DNA from: Antedon mediterranea
Lineage: Eukaryota; Echinodermata; Crinoidea; Comatulida; Antedonidae
Length of the DNA stretch: 64,000 nt
Assembly (NCBI RefSeq): GCF_964355755.1
Contig: NC_092677.1
Span: 1,369,001-1,433,000 of the forward strand
Direction: 5' to 3'
In this document: one piece after another, positions 49,324 to 61,967 of the stretch
How positions within the stretch are numbered: position 1 is the stretch's first letter
Layout: the number at the start of each line of letters is the position of its first letter
Notes under the pieces: generated by a model
The model's input: the letters and a program-made list of their open reading frames with translations, nothing else
What the model was told of the DNA's origin: nothing
Database searches by the model: none
Program-made: the position numbers and the translations under genes

Positions 49324-52247
49324 ATGGAGGGGATATATGGTGTAATAATAATTCTAATGTTTCAACTATGTTCTTGTAAGTAAGAAATTAGAAAACAAAT
49401 AAATAAATAATTAAAAAAAATAATTTAAAAATAATAATAATAAAAATACAAAACTTTCTCGAAACACATAAATAAGTAATTAAAACAAATAATGTTAAAA
49501 GTGTGATGTAGAATGTTAATTTTAGTTAAAATGCTCAGCAGATGTGTCTGTGATTGAATAGAAATGTTATACTTGAAATGTGAAAAAGAAGGTAGGTAAT
49601 CGAATTTCGCTGACGTTTTTAAACAAAAAATGTCAGCGAAATTCGATTACCTACCTATTGATTTTTTTCTATGTCAAAATATATAAATTCATATCATGTA
49701 TTCTATTTCAGTTTTAAATGGTCAAACTGAACCTATAGTCAATGTACAAAATGCTAACTTTAAAGTAGGTGAAAATGCTGTTATCATCTGTGATTACACA
49801 CTCGGTGGTGGTACAAAAACACTTCAGGCTGCTCAATGGTACAATAGCACATCAACAGGAGATAGGTTAAACCTTCTTGTTAATAGTGCTCTAACAAAGC
49901 CAAATGGTAGATATGCAGTTGATACCACACAAACTGGTGTGGTTACTCTCATTATTGCAAACACAGTATTGTCTGATGATGGATACTATCTATGTAGAAT
50001 TGTTGATTCACCTGCTGTTGAAACTGGTGAAAATGTTGGAAAGCTTACTGTTCAATGTAAGTATGAATGTTTACATCATTTAACAATGAATAAATATTTT
50101 ATATTAAAAATAAGTGTGATTGTGAACAGAATGGTGGTCTTTTAATGTTTACCAGTGGCTTACCAATAATCAATTAATATTTTATTTCTCAGAATAAATT
50201 GCACATCAAACTAACAACAAATATCTAAATATCTACCAAGAAAAAAATAATAATAGGAAGGGTAAGACTATCAAACAATATCGTTGGTCAAAGAGAGAAG
50301 CTATCTCTATTGAGAGTACATTATATTCAATTAATATACTAATTAAACTAGAGTATTGAACAATATACTTTGAGAAAGTATTCATAAAAAAAGATAAATA
50401 GGGAACGCCATATAAACAAACATCATGCCGGTACTACACTATCAAACAATATCGTTGGTCAAAGAGAGAAGCTATCGCTATTGAGAGTATATATACTAAT
50501 TAAACTAGAGTATTGAACAATTTGAGAAAGTATTCATAAAAAAAGATAAATAGGGAACGCCATATAAACAAACATCATGCCGGTACTACACTAATTGAGA
50601 TACAACAATAGTCTGATGCGTTTTGATAGTTGATTTCTGGAATATACAATGCATCTTTTTAGTTTATACACTTCGACATGGTGAATGTAAGACTGTTTAT
50701 TTTGCCTTTACAGATCTTGAAGAACCAGTTCTAAATCCAACAAACTTGTCTATCAACGAAATAGAAACTGTGACATTTACATGTTCTAACCTTATTGGTG
50801 TACCAACAATTACCGTCACATGGATCAAAGATGGCAATGAACTTGGTGTTTTTGATACAGACAAGTATCCGTCTTCTGATGCAACATTAACGATTAATGA
50901 CGTTGATGAAGAAGATGAAGGAGATTATCAGTGTAGAGCAGAGAATGCTGCTTATAGTGGAACAGATGGTAAACTTAGTAATACTGCCACACTGTCAATA
51001 GGTTGGTGGGAATAAACATTTTGATAAATAATATATTTTATTGGCATTATAGTATAAGTATGTTCTGCATGTCAAAATTATAAATGGAATATTCATATAT
51101 ATTATGTCATGCGGTAACAAAAATAAAGCACAGCTATACAGCGAAATCTGAAAGTTTCAGTTTATTAAAGCCATTTTTATAATATGAACGCATGACGTGT
51201 CTTACTATTGCTTGTTTGATTTATATTTCTTTAGCATTAACGACAACTTCTTCTATACCCAGTAAGTCAACTACACGTAGGTTCTGTTTGTTTGCATTGT
51301 ATTTATTGTAATTTCCGGGTTTTTCCATTTTCGTAAAGCAGGATAGGAATGGGAGGGGATATCCCCCGCCGAATTCCAATGATCTGCATGAGTGCTTAAA
51401 AGGGAAAATAGTGATGACTTTTGTATAACATTTGTCAACACTACATTATTGTAAACATGTTTAAAAGACATGGAAACACTGATCCCTTTGTAGGCCTATG
51501 TATGGTTTAGTTGCATTGCCTTCCGGAATTTTGCGAAAAGCAAATAAAGGATAAGAAATCTGGGAGAGGGTGCAGACAGGATCTGCATGAGTGCTTAAAA
51601 AGTAAAATATGACCTTTGTATAAACATGTTTGAAATAACATGGAAACACTTATCCTTCAGTATTAATTGTTCAGTTTTAAGTACAGAAGCTCCAAAGAGT
51701 GAAAATGATTGTAATTCAACTGGTCTTGTTGTTGGAATGACGTTTGTTGGTGTGCTCATTGGATTCATTATCTGTTTGCTTGTGGGTTTTATCATCAGCA
51801 AAATAAGGAAGTCACATGCACAAGTAAAGTATAATTCAGAAAGTAGAACCAAAAGCAAAAGTGTAGACTTGAAATGACCAAAGGTTTAATGAAATACCGC
51901 ATACTTAAGTAATGGAAACTATTTAAACATTAAATTTGATTTTAAAGGTACCTACATCGAAAAATACCAACCAATCAGGGGTAAGGATGTTACTTCAACT
52001 CTAATTATTCAATTTCCCTCATCATCATTATTATTATTTCTATTGTCACCAATATATCAATAAAGGTTTACACGATAATTCTTTTTTTGCATGCACTAAA
52101 CTGTTGTATTATTTTTAGCAGCAGGCGTATATGACTTATACTGGAGAGACAGATAAAGAAACAAACCACACATACCAAGATTTACAGAAGAAAGACGATA
52201 ATCAAGCTGTATATGTAAATGTTAAAGCAAAAAAAGACAAAAAATAA
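49324..52247 (+). CDS. Two-Ig-domain transmembrane receptor, type B, gene 11
   Basis: Seven exons: 49324-49375, 49712-50056, 50714-51001, 51235-51261, 51675-51823, 51948-51980, 52119-52247. The sum is 1023 nt and 340 residues. It is a recent duplicate of gene 2 with scattered replacements in the V domain (for example TRTLQ to TKTLQ, SPDVE to SPAVE) and in the start of the I-set domain (TNLSINEIE instead of TELSVNATE). All canonical Ig cysteines and the YQDL/YVNV tail are kept. Intron 2 has a 171-bp tandem duplication (about 50270-50611) absent from gene 2. Confidence 0.87.
49591..49655. repeat. Intron-1 hairpin, second copy
   Basis: The same 30-bp stem and AAACA loop as at 8076-8140, with one change in the left arm (GACGTTTTT for GACATTTTT), which would still allow a G-U pair in RNA. 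Confidence 0.8.
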
Positions 52248-52936
52248 TATACATGTTTAAAATAAAAATAAAATAAATATATTATAATTATTAATGGAAT
52301 ATCATTACTATGGTTTGAAACTACAATCACATACCTCTTGATGGTTATATTATAGAAATAAAGAGAAATCATAACCTTGAGAAAGTGTATTCTTTCTCTT
52401 GATTTAACTCTTAACGCGTACAAAAATAAAAAGGAAATGTGATGCTGCAATTTGTTTTGCATTAACTAAACAAAAAGTACCTAGCCCCAGAATTTATTAT
52501 ACGGTAAATAGGAATATTTGATGTAAAGATGAAAACCATACACATATACTTGAAACATGGAAAAAAAAGATAACTAACACGACTTTGTTGAAAATGTTAT
52601 TTCTTTTATGTTGGCAATAAAACGTGCTTGTATTAGACCAATTTATTCGTTACTTTGAATGTAATGTTTGACTGCATTATTGCATTGATAATGACCATAA
52701 TACCAGCATAAGAAAGAAAATAAACTAGACAATTATTCTTTATTAAGAATAAGTCTTTTTGAGGAGTAGTGATAACAAAAAAGTTTAGACGGGAGAGCTT
52801 AACAACAGTGAACGTTGAGGGTGTATGTAATTGAATCAACTCGTATTAGGCCTACTTTCATATAATGTCACAGAACAAGGAAGGACAATTTCGATTTATA
52901 TTCGATATTCGCTATACTAGTAATTCTGTCTTTGTG

Positions 52937-55916
52937 ATGATGACTTTTTGTTTGCTGCTATTTGTTCTTGTATTTGGTAAGTACCAGGCTTTAATGTTTT
53001 GTGGGTGCTACTATAAGTTAAGTCTTTGTCTATGTAGAGCATCTTGTGTATATGTTTGTATTATGTTCTAGTGCAGTATATGGAGAGCCATCTCGATAGT
53101 GCTTTGCACTCATGGCAATCCTCAGGGTGCTGCACCGCTGTGTTGTCATGTATTGTTGTGCCTGAAAATTGAATAAAATAAAAATAAAAAATAAAATTAA
53201 CATTTGATTTTCAATTTTTTTTATAAAACCATATACATGTAGGCCTATAGTACCTTTCCGTCATTGTTTGAGATACAAATAATCATCATGCATGTTATTT
53301 TCGAATTTATAGAGGTCGTTCTAACTTAGGTTAACAATTATAAAAGTAAACTATTAATTACAAAATTTTGAAATTTGCCGGACCACTGGTTTGGTTTGTG
53401 CGAGAGCCCAGAACGGAAAACACAATAGAAAGAATGCATTCACTAGAATGTTGATTGTTGTCGTATCTTTCTGATTTTAATACTTTGCAGCATAATGTTA
53501 TCAATTAATCAAATTTATTCACCTCCCTTAGGAGAAACATATAAAAACTCTACAGCAAAATAAAACACATTAAAATAAAGATTCACATGAATCAATAGAT
53601 TAAAATGGTTTTAACGAGTTAAATAAAGTGTCAAAACCATTGTGAAATAGGGCAGACTTGTTATATTTCAAAATCAAGTTAAGTAACTTATTTAGTTTCA
53701 GATGCAAGTGCACAAACACAAGTGACAGTGAATGCTGGTACAGCAAAAGTTGATGAAGCTGCAACAATGATGTGTACTTATACACTTGTACCAAATGATG
53801 CATTACTGCAACTGTCTTGGACAAAAGCTGATGAGAATGGTCAACCAGTAGGGAATGCTCTCGTCACTTCTACAGGTCAACCAAACAATGGTCGATACAG
53901 TTTTTCCAACGATAATCTTATAATAACTGATGTTGAAAGAGGTGATGCAGTCAACTATCGTTGTGCTGTTAGCACCGTTAATGGAAATCCTGGTGATGAC
54001 TTTGCTAATCTCACAGTCTATTGTGAGTATATGTTTTGGAGCAAAACATTTTTTTTTTTTTATTTATTTAAATATGTTTATTTCTGGTACTGTACAGTAC
54101 ATGTCAGTTAGTACAGTAATTTTAATTTCATCTTTGAATCAGAAGTTTCACAATCAGAAAAACAAATGAAACCAATAATTTGGATAAAAAGTAAAAGATA
54201 TATCATCATCTATTGTGATATTCAATTTATTTCGGTGGTATGATGGTAATTAACTTTCCAATTGATGTGTTTGCCTTTTAGAGTATAATGTAATCATAAT
54301 GGTATCATTTACAAATTTAATCTAAAAAATGTATATAATAATATGATATTAAAGTGAAAATTATAATGCAGGGATGTTATTTACATCAGAACCAAACGAA
54401 TATTCAATATCCTATGTATGTATTATATTGTCAAAGAAGAGTACTAAACATTAACAATTACTGTATTACAATTGGTAGGCATGTCAATTGTGTAATTTTA
54501 AACAAATGAGTATCTAAGAACTGTACAGTATAATTTTGCCATTTCAGATCTTGAAGTACCAGATTTGAAACCAGTAGAATTGCATGCCACATTAAATGAA
54601 ACAGCAACATTTATATGTTCTGAACTTGAAGGTTTACCAACACCAATTACCATCACATGGATCAAAGATGACAATCCACTTGGTGTTCCTAATACAGACA
54701 AGTATCCAACTTCTGATGCAACATTAACGATTAATGACGTTGATGAGAGAGATGAGGGAGCTTATCAGTGTAGAGCAGAGAATGCTGCTTACATTGGAGA
54801 GGAGGGAAAACTTAGTAATACTGCCACACTGTCAATAGGTTGGTGGGAATAAACATTTTAATAAATAATGTATTTTATTAGCATCATTGTATAAGTCATT
54901 TCTGCATGTCATAATTATAAATGGAATATTCATATTACAGTATATTATGTCATGTGGTAACAAAAATAAAGCACAGGTAAACAGCGAAAACTGAAAGTTT
55001 TAGTTTATTAGTCATTTTTATAAAATGAACGCATGACGTGTCAGAGTATTGCTTGTTTGCTTTCTATTTCTTTAGCATCGACGACAACTTCTTCTATACC
55101 CTGTAAGTCAACTACACGTAGGTTTTGTTTGTTTGCATTGCATTGTAAATTTCCGGGATTTTGCATTTGCGAAAAAAAAAGGATAGCAATTGAAAGGAAT
55201 ATCCCTGCCCCATCCCCATGATCTGTATCATGCCTTAAAAGGGAACATAATGTCAACACTACATTATTGTAAACATGTTTAAAACACGGCATGGTAACAC
55301 GATCCTTCTGTATTATTTGTTCAGTTTTAAGTACAGAAGTTCCAAAGAGAGAGAATGATTGTAATTCAACTGGTCTTGTTGGAATGACGTTTGTTGGTGT
55401 GCTCATTGGATTCATTATCTGTTTGCTTGTGGTTGTTATCATCAGCAAAATAAGGAAATCACAGGCACAGGTAAAGTATAATTCAGAACGTAGAACCAAA
55501 AGCAAAAGTGTAGACTTAAAATGACGAAAGGTTTAATGAAATACCGCACACTTAAGTAATATAAACTATTTTAACATTAAATATGATGTTTTATTTTGAA
55601 GGTACCTACATCGAAAAACGCCAACCAATCAGGGGTAAGGATGTTACTTCAACTTTAAGTATTCAATTTCACTCGTCGTCGTCATCACAATCATTATTAT
55701 TACTATTGCCACCAATATATCAATAAAGGTTTACACGATTTTCATTCTTTTTTTTGCATGCACTAAACTTTTTTATTTTTTTTTTAGCAGCAGGAGTATA
55801 TGACTTATACTGGAGAAACAGATAAAGATACAAATCACACATACCAAGATTTACAGAAGAAAGACGATAATCAAGCTGTATATGTAAATGTTAAAGCAAA
55901 GAGGGACAACAAATAA
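52937..55916 (+). CDS. Two-Ig-domain transmembrane receptor, type C, gene 12
   Basis: Seven exons: 52937-52976, 53702-54022, 54548-54838, 55076-55102, 55325-55470, 55602-55634, 55788-55916. The sum is 987 nt and 328 residues. It duplicates gene 3; the V domains differ visibly by one residue (NVNPG to NGNPG). Transmembrane and tail exons differ more: CLLVVVIISKIRKSQAQ, and a tail beginning QQEYMTY and ending KAKRDNK, so this 3' part looks converted from other members. The stalk exon ends in T instead of A before its donor, changing the junction residue. YQDL and YVNV are kept. Confidence 0.87.
52999..53196 (+). mobile_element. Retroelement 3' end in intron 1 (second copy)
   Basis: The duplicate of 11331-11528 at the same intronic position, with the same AATAAA-like tail. 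It dates the insertion before the block duplication. Confidence 0.45.
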
Positions 55917-56991
55917 TATACATGTTTAAATAAAAATAAAATGAATATATTTTTACTATTAATGGAATATCATTACTATGATTTGAAACTACATGAATCA
56001 CATACCTCTTGATGATTTTATTATAACAAATAAAGAGAAATCATAACCTGTAGAAAGTGTTTTCTTTCTCTTGATTTAACTCTTTAACGCGTACAAATTT
56101 AATAACAAGAAATGTGAATGCTGTAATTTGTATTATCATTAACTAAACAAAATATACACAAGTACCTATAGTGACATAAAATATACCAATATTATATAGA
56201 AACATGTGATATAAAGATGAAAACCACAGACATACTTGAAAAATGTAAAAAAAGATATGTAACTAACAACGATACATTTATTAAAATGTTATTTTCTATT
56301 TTTGATTTTTTTGAATTAAAACTTGCTTGTATTAGACCAACTTTGATTCGTTACTTTGATTTTAATGTTTGAATGCATTAGTACATTGACATAATGAATA
56401 TATACTAGAATAGACTAGACAATCAATTCTTTTAACACCCGTGTAATTGTATTATTGTTATATAGCATTCTTTAATTTAATTCGCCTCGAGATGTGCTTT
56501 GGTTGGTTGCTGCCATATTTTTTCAAAGAGTTTAGTAATGATCAAATTGATTTTTAAACGTACAAACTAAATTCTAGGGACAAATTGGACGGAGGTTTTA
56601 AAGTTATGTGCGATTCAGGTTCATTTGTTTTTTAGGGAAGACATTAAGAAATACCTATAAAAATAATAAATAGTAGTTTGAACTACTTACTGTATAAATA
56701 CAATTTTTAAAAGACTAGGTGTTTTATGATTTTATTTTAAATAATTGATACTATTAAAAAAGAATAATTGTATCATCTTTATTTGGACGGAAGTACAGTG
56801 CACTATAATTATGAAGGAAGTAAAACTAATATATCACAAGTATGAATGGCAATCCAGAATCATAACAACGACAGGAACAATCAATACTTCAGTATACAAT
56901 ACAGTACAGTGTGGTAGAGTGCAAGACAATAATAGTGAAATAGTCACCACCTAATGAAGCGGAAAAGATTTCCATATTTTACAGATTTGTA
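55917..56991. other. Type C 3' flank and E-type upstream block (second copy)
   Basis: AATAAA is at 56029 with the GAGAAA...TTTCTC hairpin after it. The E-type upstream block lies at about 56780-56970. It matches about 14.25-15.32 kb. No gene is seen. Confidence 0.5.
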
Positions 56992-57231
56992 ATGGAGGCG
57001 AAAAGTAAAAATGCGATGATTGTAAGTACAAAAATATTTAAAATATTTTTTCACACAATGACGCAATCGTAAATCGTTAATAGCTATTTTGTTTAATTTA
57101 TTTTCAGATAAAAGTGGAAAGTTTGACAATGTAACAATGATGTGCACTCCTACATTTGTTACAGGAGATTCGTTGCTTCAACTGGTTTTGTCAAAAGTTA
57201 ATGTCAGTGGTCAACAAGAAGCTAGCTAGCT
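56992..57231 (+). pseudogene. E-type fragment: signal exon without core, and truncated V exon
   Basis: 56992-57021 is a signal exon with the same core deletion as at 5513 and 15326. The V exon starts at 57108 but soon lacks the segment between KSG and KFDNVT; it continues through MMCTPTF and the C strand (with LSK for the usual W-T/S-K, so the core Trp is gone) and ends in a TAG near 57229, after which homology is lost. It is not functional. Confidence 0.7.
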
Positions 57232-57927
57232 AGGCCTTCTTGCAGTACAGAAGTACAGAGCAAAGATCGTTAAAAAAAGATGCCATGCCCTTTAAATCAT
57301 GCACAGAAGAGGGCGGTGTTTCGCCTTACTACAAATAATGTACTCGTAAAGTTGCATTTCCTTCTTGTAAATAGATTGCTGTGAAGAAACTTTGATGATT
57401 TGAACAGTTATTAACTAAATATATTTTGTTTGTAAAGTAAATATATCTCTGTTTAAGGTAGGTTTATGGCACGCCAGGATGGACATACATAGTTATGTCC
57501 GTCCTAGCATGTCATATAGGTTCAAACACTAGATATAGGTACGTTAGCTAAATACTGCATGAGGCCTGTAACATCATGACATACTCATGTTGCTTTACTG
57601 TCGCTGTGCTACTAATTGTGCAAATAGTTATATATACATATATATATGTAAACATTTTCAGTATTTTTTGTTTGTATTGTTTGCATTTCCTATAATTTTG
57701 TTTCCAGAAATGACAAAAAAACCTTTCTTGACATCAACACAATGTTTAATAAATGGTAGTAGACATACAGCACATGTTTTTAGCAAGCTGTCTTTAAAAA
57801 TTAGTAACAGCTTTATTTTTTATAACACCAAATCAACGTAGCTACCCTAAACTCGAAAAACATGCAATAAAAGTGCACAATATGCAGTATTTATAATAAC
57901 TACTGTACAGTTATTTTTTAGTTTTAG
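57232..57927. other. Upstream sequence of the truncated type D gene, with signal exon deleted
   Basis: Sequence matching about 15645-16328 resumes near 57350 (GTAAAGTTGCATTTCCTTC), but the roughly 100 bp holding the MKSVSFLLLF signal exon in gene 4 are missing: flanking TTGCTGTGAAGA joins directly to TTGATGATTTGAACAG. The hairpin is kept at 57465-57516. Confidence 0.65.
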
Positions 57928-58995
57928 GTACACATGCACAAACTACATCTGTGACAGTGACTAATGATACAATTAAAGTTGGTGAGATTACAACGATGAC
58001 GTGTAGTTATACAGTTTCAGATGCATTGGATCGACTTGTTTGGTTCAGAGCTGATGCTGATGGTACTGCATTATTAAGAAACCCTATCGTATCTAGTGAT
58101 ACAGGAGAAACAAGCAATGGTCGTTACAGCTTATCTAATGACAAGGATCTTATGATAAGTGCTGTTGAAGTAAATGATGCAGGAAATTATCTGTGTAGAA
58201 TCATCACACAAAATGGCCAAGTTGCTGACGACTATGATGAACTTATAGTTCAATGTGAGTTTGTCATTCCTTTGTTGTTTTTTTCTAGTAAAAGTTAAAG
58301 ACATAACTTCTGTTGGACAATCTTCAAATTACAATAAATAATTATAATTAAAAATTATCAAAATGTCATGAAAATAAAGCTGTGTTTATGGTATTACATT
58401 TAATAGTCAAATTGTCTTTACACTGCAGATCTTGACACACCAGTTGTGACTCCAGCCCAATTGTCTGTCAAGATGGATGATACAGCAACGTTCACAACTG
58501 AACCTGTTGGATTTCCAACACCAATTACCATCACATGGATCAAAGATGACGCCACACTTGATGTGTCTGATACAGAAAAGTATCCAAATTATGATGCAAC
58601 ATTAACCATTGATAATGTAAATGAGACGGACGAGGGAGATTATAAGTGTAGAGTAGAGAATGCTGCTTACATGGGAGAAGAAGGAAAACTTAGTAATACT
58701 GTTAAACTCATCACAGTAGCAGGTTGGTACGGTTGGAATTAAATAGTTTTAATTGATACAATGAATACATATAAAGACATTTTATTCTTCGGATCGTGTT
58801 TTCTCTACCACCAAAAATTGTTCTTTGTTTCTACACCGATATGGATAACAACGGTGAGCTAACACAACAAAACGGAACCCTTTAGTTGTTTGTTTTTGTT
58901 ATTATTATGCAGGTGTTTTATTATATTAACGCATGATAAGTTCCGATAATAATGCTTTTTTATTTATTTAGAATTTACGACTACCTCTATATCCA
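57928..58995 (+). pseudogene. Type D receptor gene 13, truncated at both ends and chimeric
   Basis: Exons present: V 57928-58254, second Ig 58429-58722, stalk 58972-58995. The V domain is intact (MTCSYTV, LVWFRAD, DAGNYLC). The second Ig domain lacks the B-strand Cys (FTTEPVG), as in gene 4. Its 3' end (LITVAG, then GTTGGTACG) and the stalk exon (E-F-T-T-T-S-I-S) match gene 7 rather than gene 4, so the gene is a recombinant. The signal exon is deleted, and no transmembrane or tail exon follows: the array ends near 59035. It has no route to the cell surface unless it borrows exons. Confidence 0.75.
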
Positions 58996-59213
58996 GTAAG
59001 TCAACTATAAGTACGTTGCATTGTATTATATTACACAAACCAGAAATGGTGTTGGTAGTCTATAAGTGCTGCTTACCTGGATAAACCCGACAATAGCCCT
59101 TTTCCACGAAGTGCGAAACAATTACGAAAAGAAGAATTCTACCCGAATTCACCTCATTAAGAATGGTACAGTCCGCTCTAGCGCCCTCTCGTGGGACCAC
59201 TCCCACGTGTTAC

Positions 59214-60773
59214 CATAGTTGCCATTTCTGGCATTATTATGCTTTTTGGCATTATTTGGAGGCCCACGGCATCTGGCATAATGCCGCAGCATTATTTAGC
59301 CGTTTTTAGCATAATCTGGCATAATTTTGTGTTTTTTGAACAACCAAAAAAATAATATAACACAGAACAAAAATAAAATATTTTGTTTATAAATCTTGCA
59401 ATTTAATACATGTTATCACCTTATACAATATCATATCGTACACAAAACAGATCTGTTCGGGTTTTCCGTACAATAGTCTTTCCATCCTTTCGTTTCGGAC
59501 TTAATCGACTCTTCGGATAGGAGGCTGCTCGAAAACTACCGTGTGTGCGGCGATATAGGCAGTACAAAAAATCCGAAGAGGCTAGCTATTGGCCAATTAT
59601 TGCTCTATTTTAGAGTTCATGCAGGTTATTGGATCCCCATGGGTGTAGAGACAATTGAACGAAAACATTATGAAAGGGGTTTTGTTTTTTCAGTTCATAA
59701 TTATAAGCGGCCGCATCCCTACCCCAACCCTTAAAATGGCAATTTCCGGTAACTTAGAAGCTCTAATTTTAAAACGAATTTCTTCTAGAGAATTTGTTTT
59801 CCATATTTCAAATTATATTCCATCGTCATTATATGCCATTACCGCCAGTTGAGCAGCTCTATTTTTCCAAATTATCTTACTTCAGCACCAGCCATGGTGG
59901 AGCTGAGGTCCTGGAGACACTTATACATTTTTATTTCCTATTTTAAATCATAATTACCATTTTCGAACTATGTGGTGGGCTAAGATCCTGGGGTACTAAT
60001 AAATATATTTTTATTTCATATTTGAAATTAAGTGCCATTTCCGGCCATCGAGCAGCTCTATGTTCCAAATTTTCGTACCTCAGCAGCCCCAACCATGGTC
60101 GGGCTGAGGTCCTGTAGACACTTAATATATATTTTGATTTCCTATTTTCAATTATAATTGCCATTTTCGAACTATGGTGGGCTAAGATCCTGGAGACACT
60201 AATAAATATATTTTTATTTCATATTTTAAATTTAGTGGCATTTCCGGCCATCAGCATTTTTCAAAATTTTCTTATATAAACCATGGTGGGGCTGAGGTCC
60301 TGGAGACACTTAATATATATATTTATTTCCTATTTTAAATTATAATTGCCATTTTATAATTATGGTGGGCTAAGATCCTTTCATATTTGAAATTAAGTGC
60401 AAAGATCGAGCAGCTCTCATATTTCAACTCAAAAATTCTAAATTTCCATGGCTGTAACAGGTTTTTTTTGGGGGAGGTGGGGGGCGTGGATTGGTGTTGG
60501 TGTCATTTGCAATTACCATTTTCGCACCCCAGATATTTTTAGAATTATTAGTTATTACTCACAAAACTAAAAATATAAATTTTTGAACGACATAGGGATA
60601 CAATTTTAGGCCCTATTTTGTGTCAGTTGGGGTTCTTCAAACGTTTATTAGACATACAACCGTTGGTGGCGCTGTTTAGGGCCACATTTTGGGGATCTGG
60701 CATTATTTTTCCAAATCTGGCATTTTTTTAGACAGGATACGGCATAATTTAAATTTTATCGCTGGCAACGCTG
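59214..60773. mobile_element. hAT-like element with 8-bp target duplication
   Basis: The left end CATAGTTGCCA matches the inverted right end CAGCGTTGCCA at 9 of 11 positions. CGTGTTAC stands at 59206-59213 and again at 60774-60781. The interior is non-coding: GGCATTAT-rich ends, and at about 59880-60400 tandem units of about 200 bp built from phrases such as GGGCTGAGGTCCTGGAGAC and GGGCTAAGATCCTGGAGAC. It is a non-autonomous element. The duplication is visible; the superfamily is inferred from its length and the TIR form. Confidence 0.7.
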
Positions 60774-60781
60774 CGTGTTAC

Positions 60782-61967
60782 CGTCATCATTTCTTTTCGT
60801 ACTGTCACGAAGACACGTCACGAAGTTTGAGAGCGTTGCAATACGTCACAAACGAGGGAGAAATGCCAACCTTATCTAACCTTGAGAAGCTAGCCGAGGC
60901 TAAGTTGATCTATTGATTTACTATTTATATCTATTATACATTGTATTATTGGTACGTTGGAAACCGTTGCCCTGTTTTGTTAATCTAACAGGGCAAAAAT
61001 ACCGTTAGACAAGAAGACTAGTTGTTGTTGATACGTTGCAAATCGTTGAAATTTTTCACATACCGGGACTGTTCACCGGCATAGTGTAGGCGATTCACAG
61101 TCGGGCAGCAAAGTGGTTGACCTCGCGAATTATTACCAAATCAAAATTTGAATTGCCGCCATCTTGGAATCGCGATAAAGCAAGTAGTGCGGAATTACAA
61201 AAAGCAGCAAAAAAAAATGTCAATAACATTTAAATAGCATATTCATGCAATTAAATTTATATTAATAAAATTCAACTAAGGATTTTACGAAAGATAGGCT
61301 ACTTAAGAAATACTGCCGAGATCGGTTCCCCCACACGGCGTAGGGTACCGCAGTGCTAAGGGGCCTAGGTAGGAAAAAATCTGATTTTACCTGTTAAACA
61401 TGCTTGAACCAAGGCCATTTTAATATATATTATCCAGATTATATATCAAAACAAACTGATAAAAGGATTTGTTGATTTGCTTCTGATGAGAAAAGTGCCG
61501 GATTCATTTCGCTGACGGCGAATGAATACACGAATTTTCGCCATTTTCTAGCACTAGCCTTGGGTACCCAGACAGCGATTTTTTTTTCCGTACGAGAGTT
61601 CCTCCATCGGTTCGTTTCGGACTCAATCGACTCTTCGGTAAGCCACCGATGCTCACTGATGCGTGACAGCAACCACAAGACAAAACGTGAGCAGCTTTTT
61701 TTTTCACGAGTGACAGATTTATACTGTACATACTACTAGAGGCTAATACTATACTCACTGTAAATATAATAATAAATATTAATAGTAGTACTGAACGTCA
61801 TTGTAATAATAATAATAGGCCTAGAATTTTAATAATATAATACTGTATAGGCAGCCACAAACCAATGTATGTACCATCAGATTCACAAACAGTAACACAC
61901 ATACAGCAGCAGCACTTTGTTGGTCGTCACAAGCAAGGCCTAGCTAGCCTAGCACTACGCTACGTGT
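60782..61967. other. Unassigned sequence past the array
   Basis: No gene is seen. A short hairpin, GCCCTGTT / AACAGGGC, lies near 60968-60993. About 61595-61640 (CGTTTCGGACTCAATCGACTCTTCGG) resembles about 59485-59520 inside the hAT-like element, so it may be another repeat copy. Confidence 0.35.
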
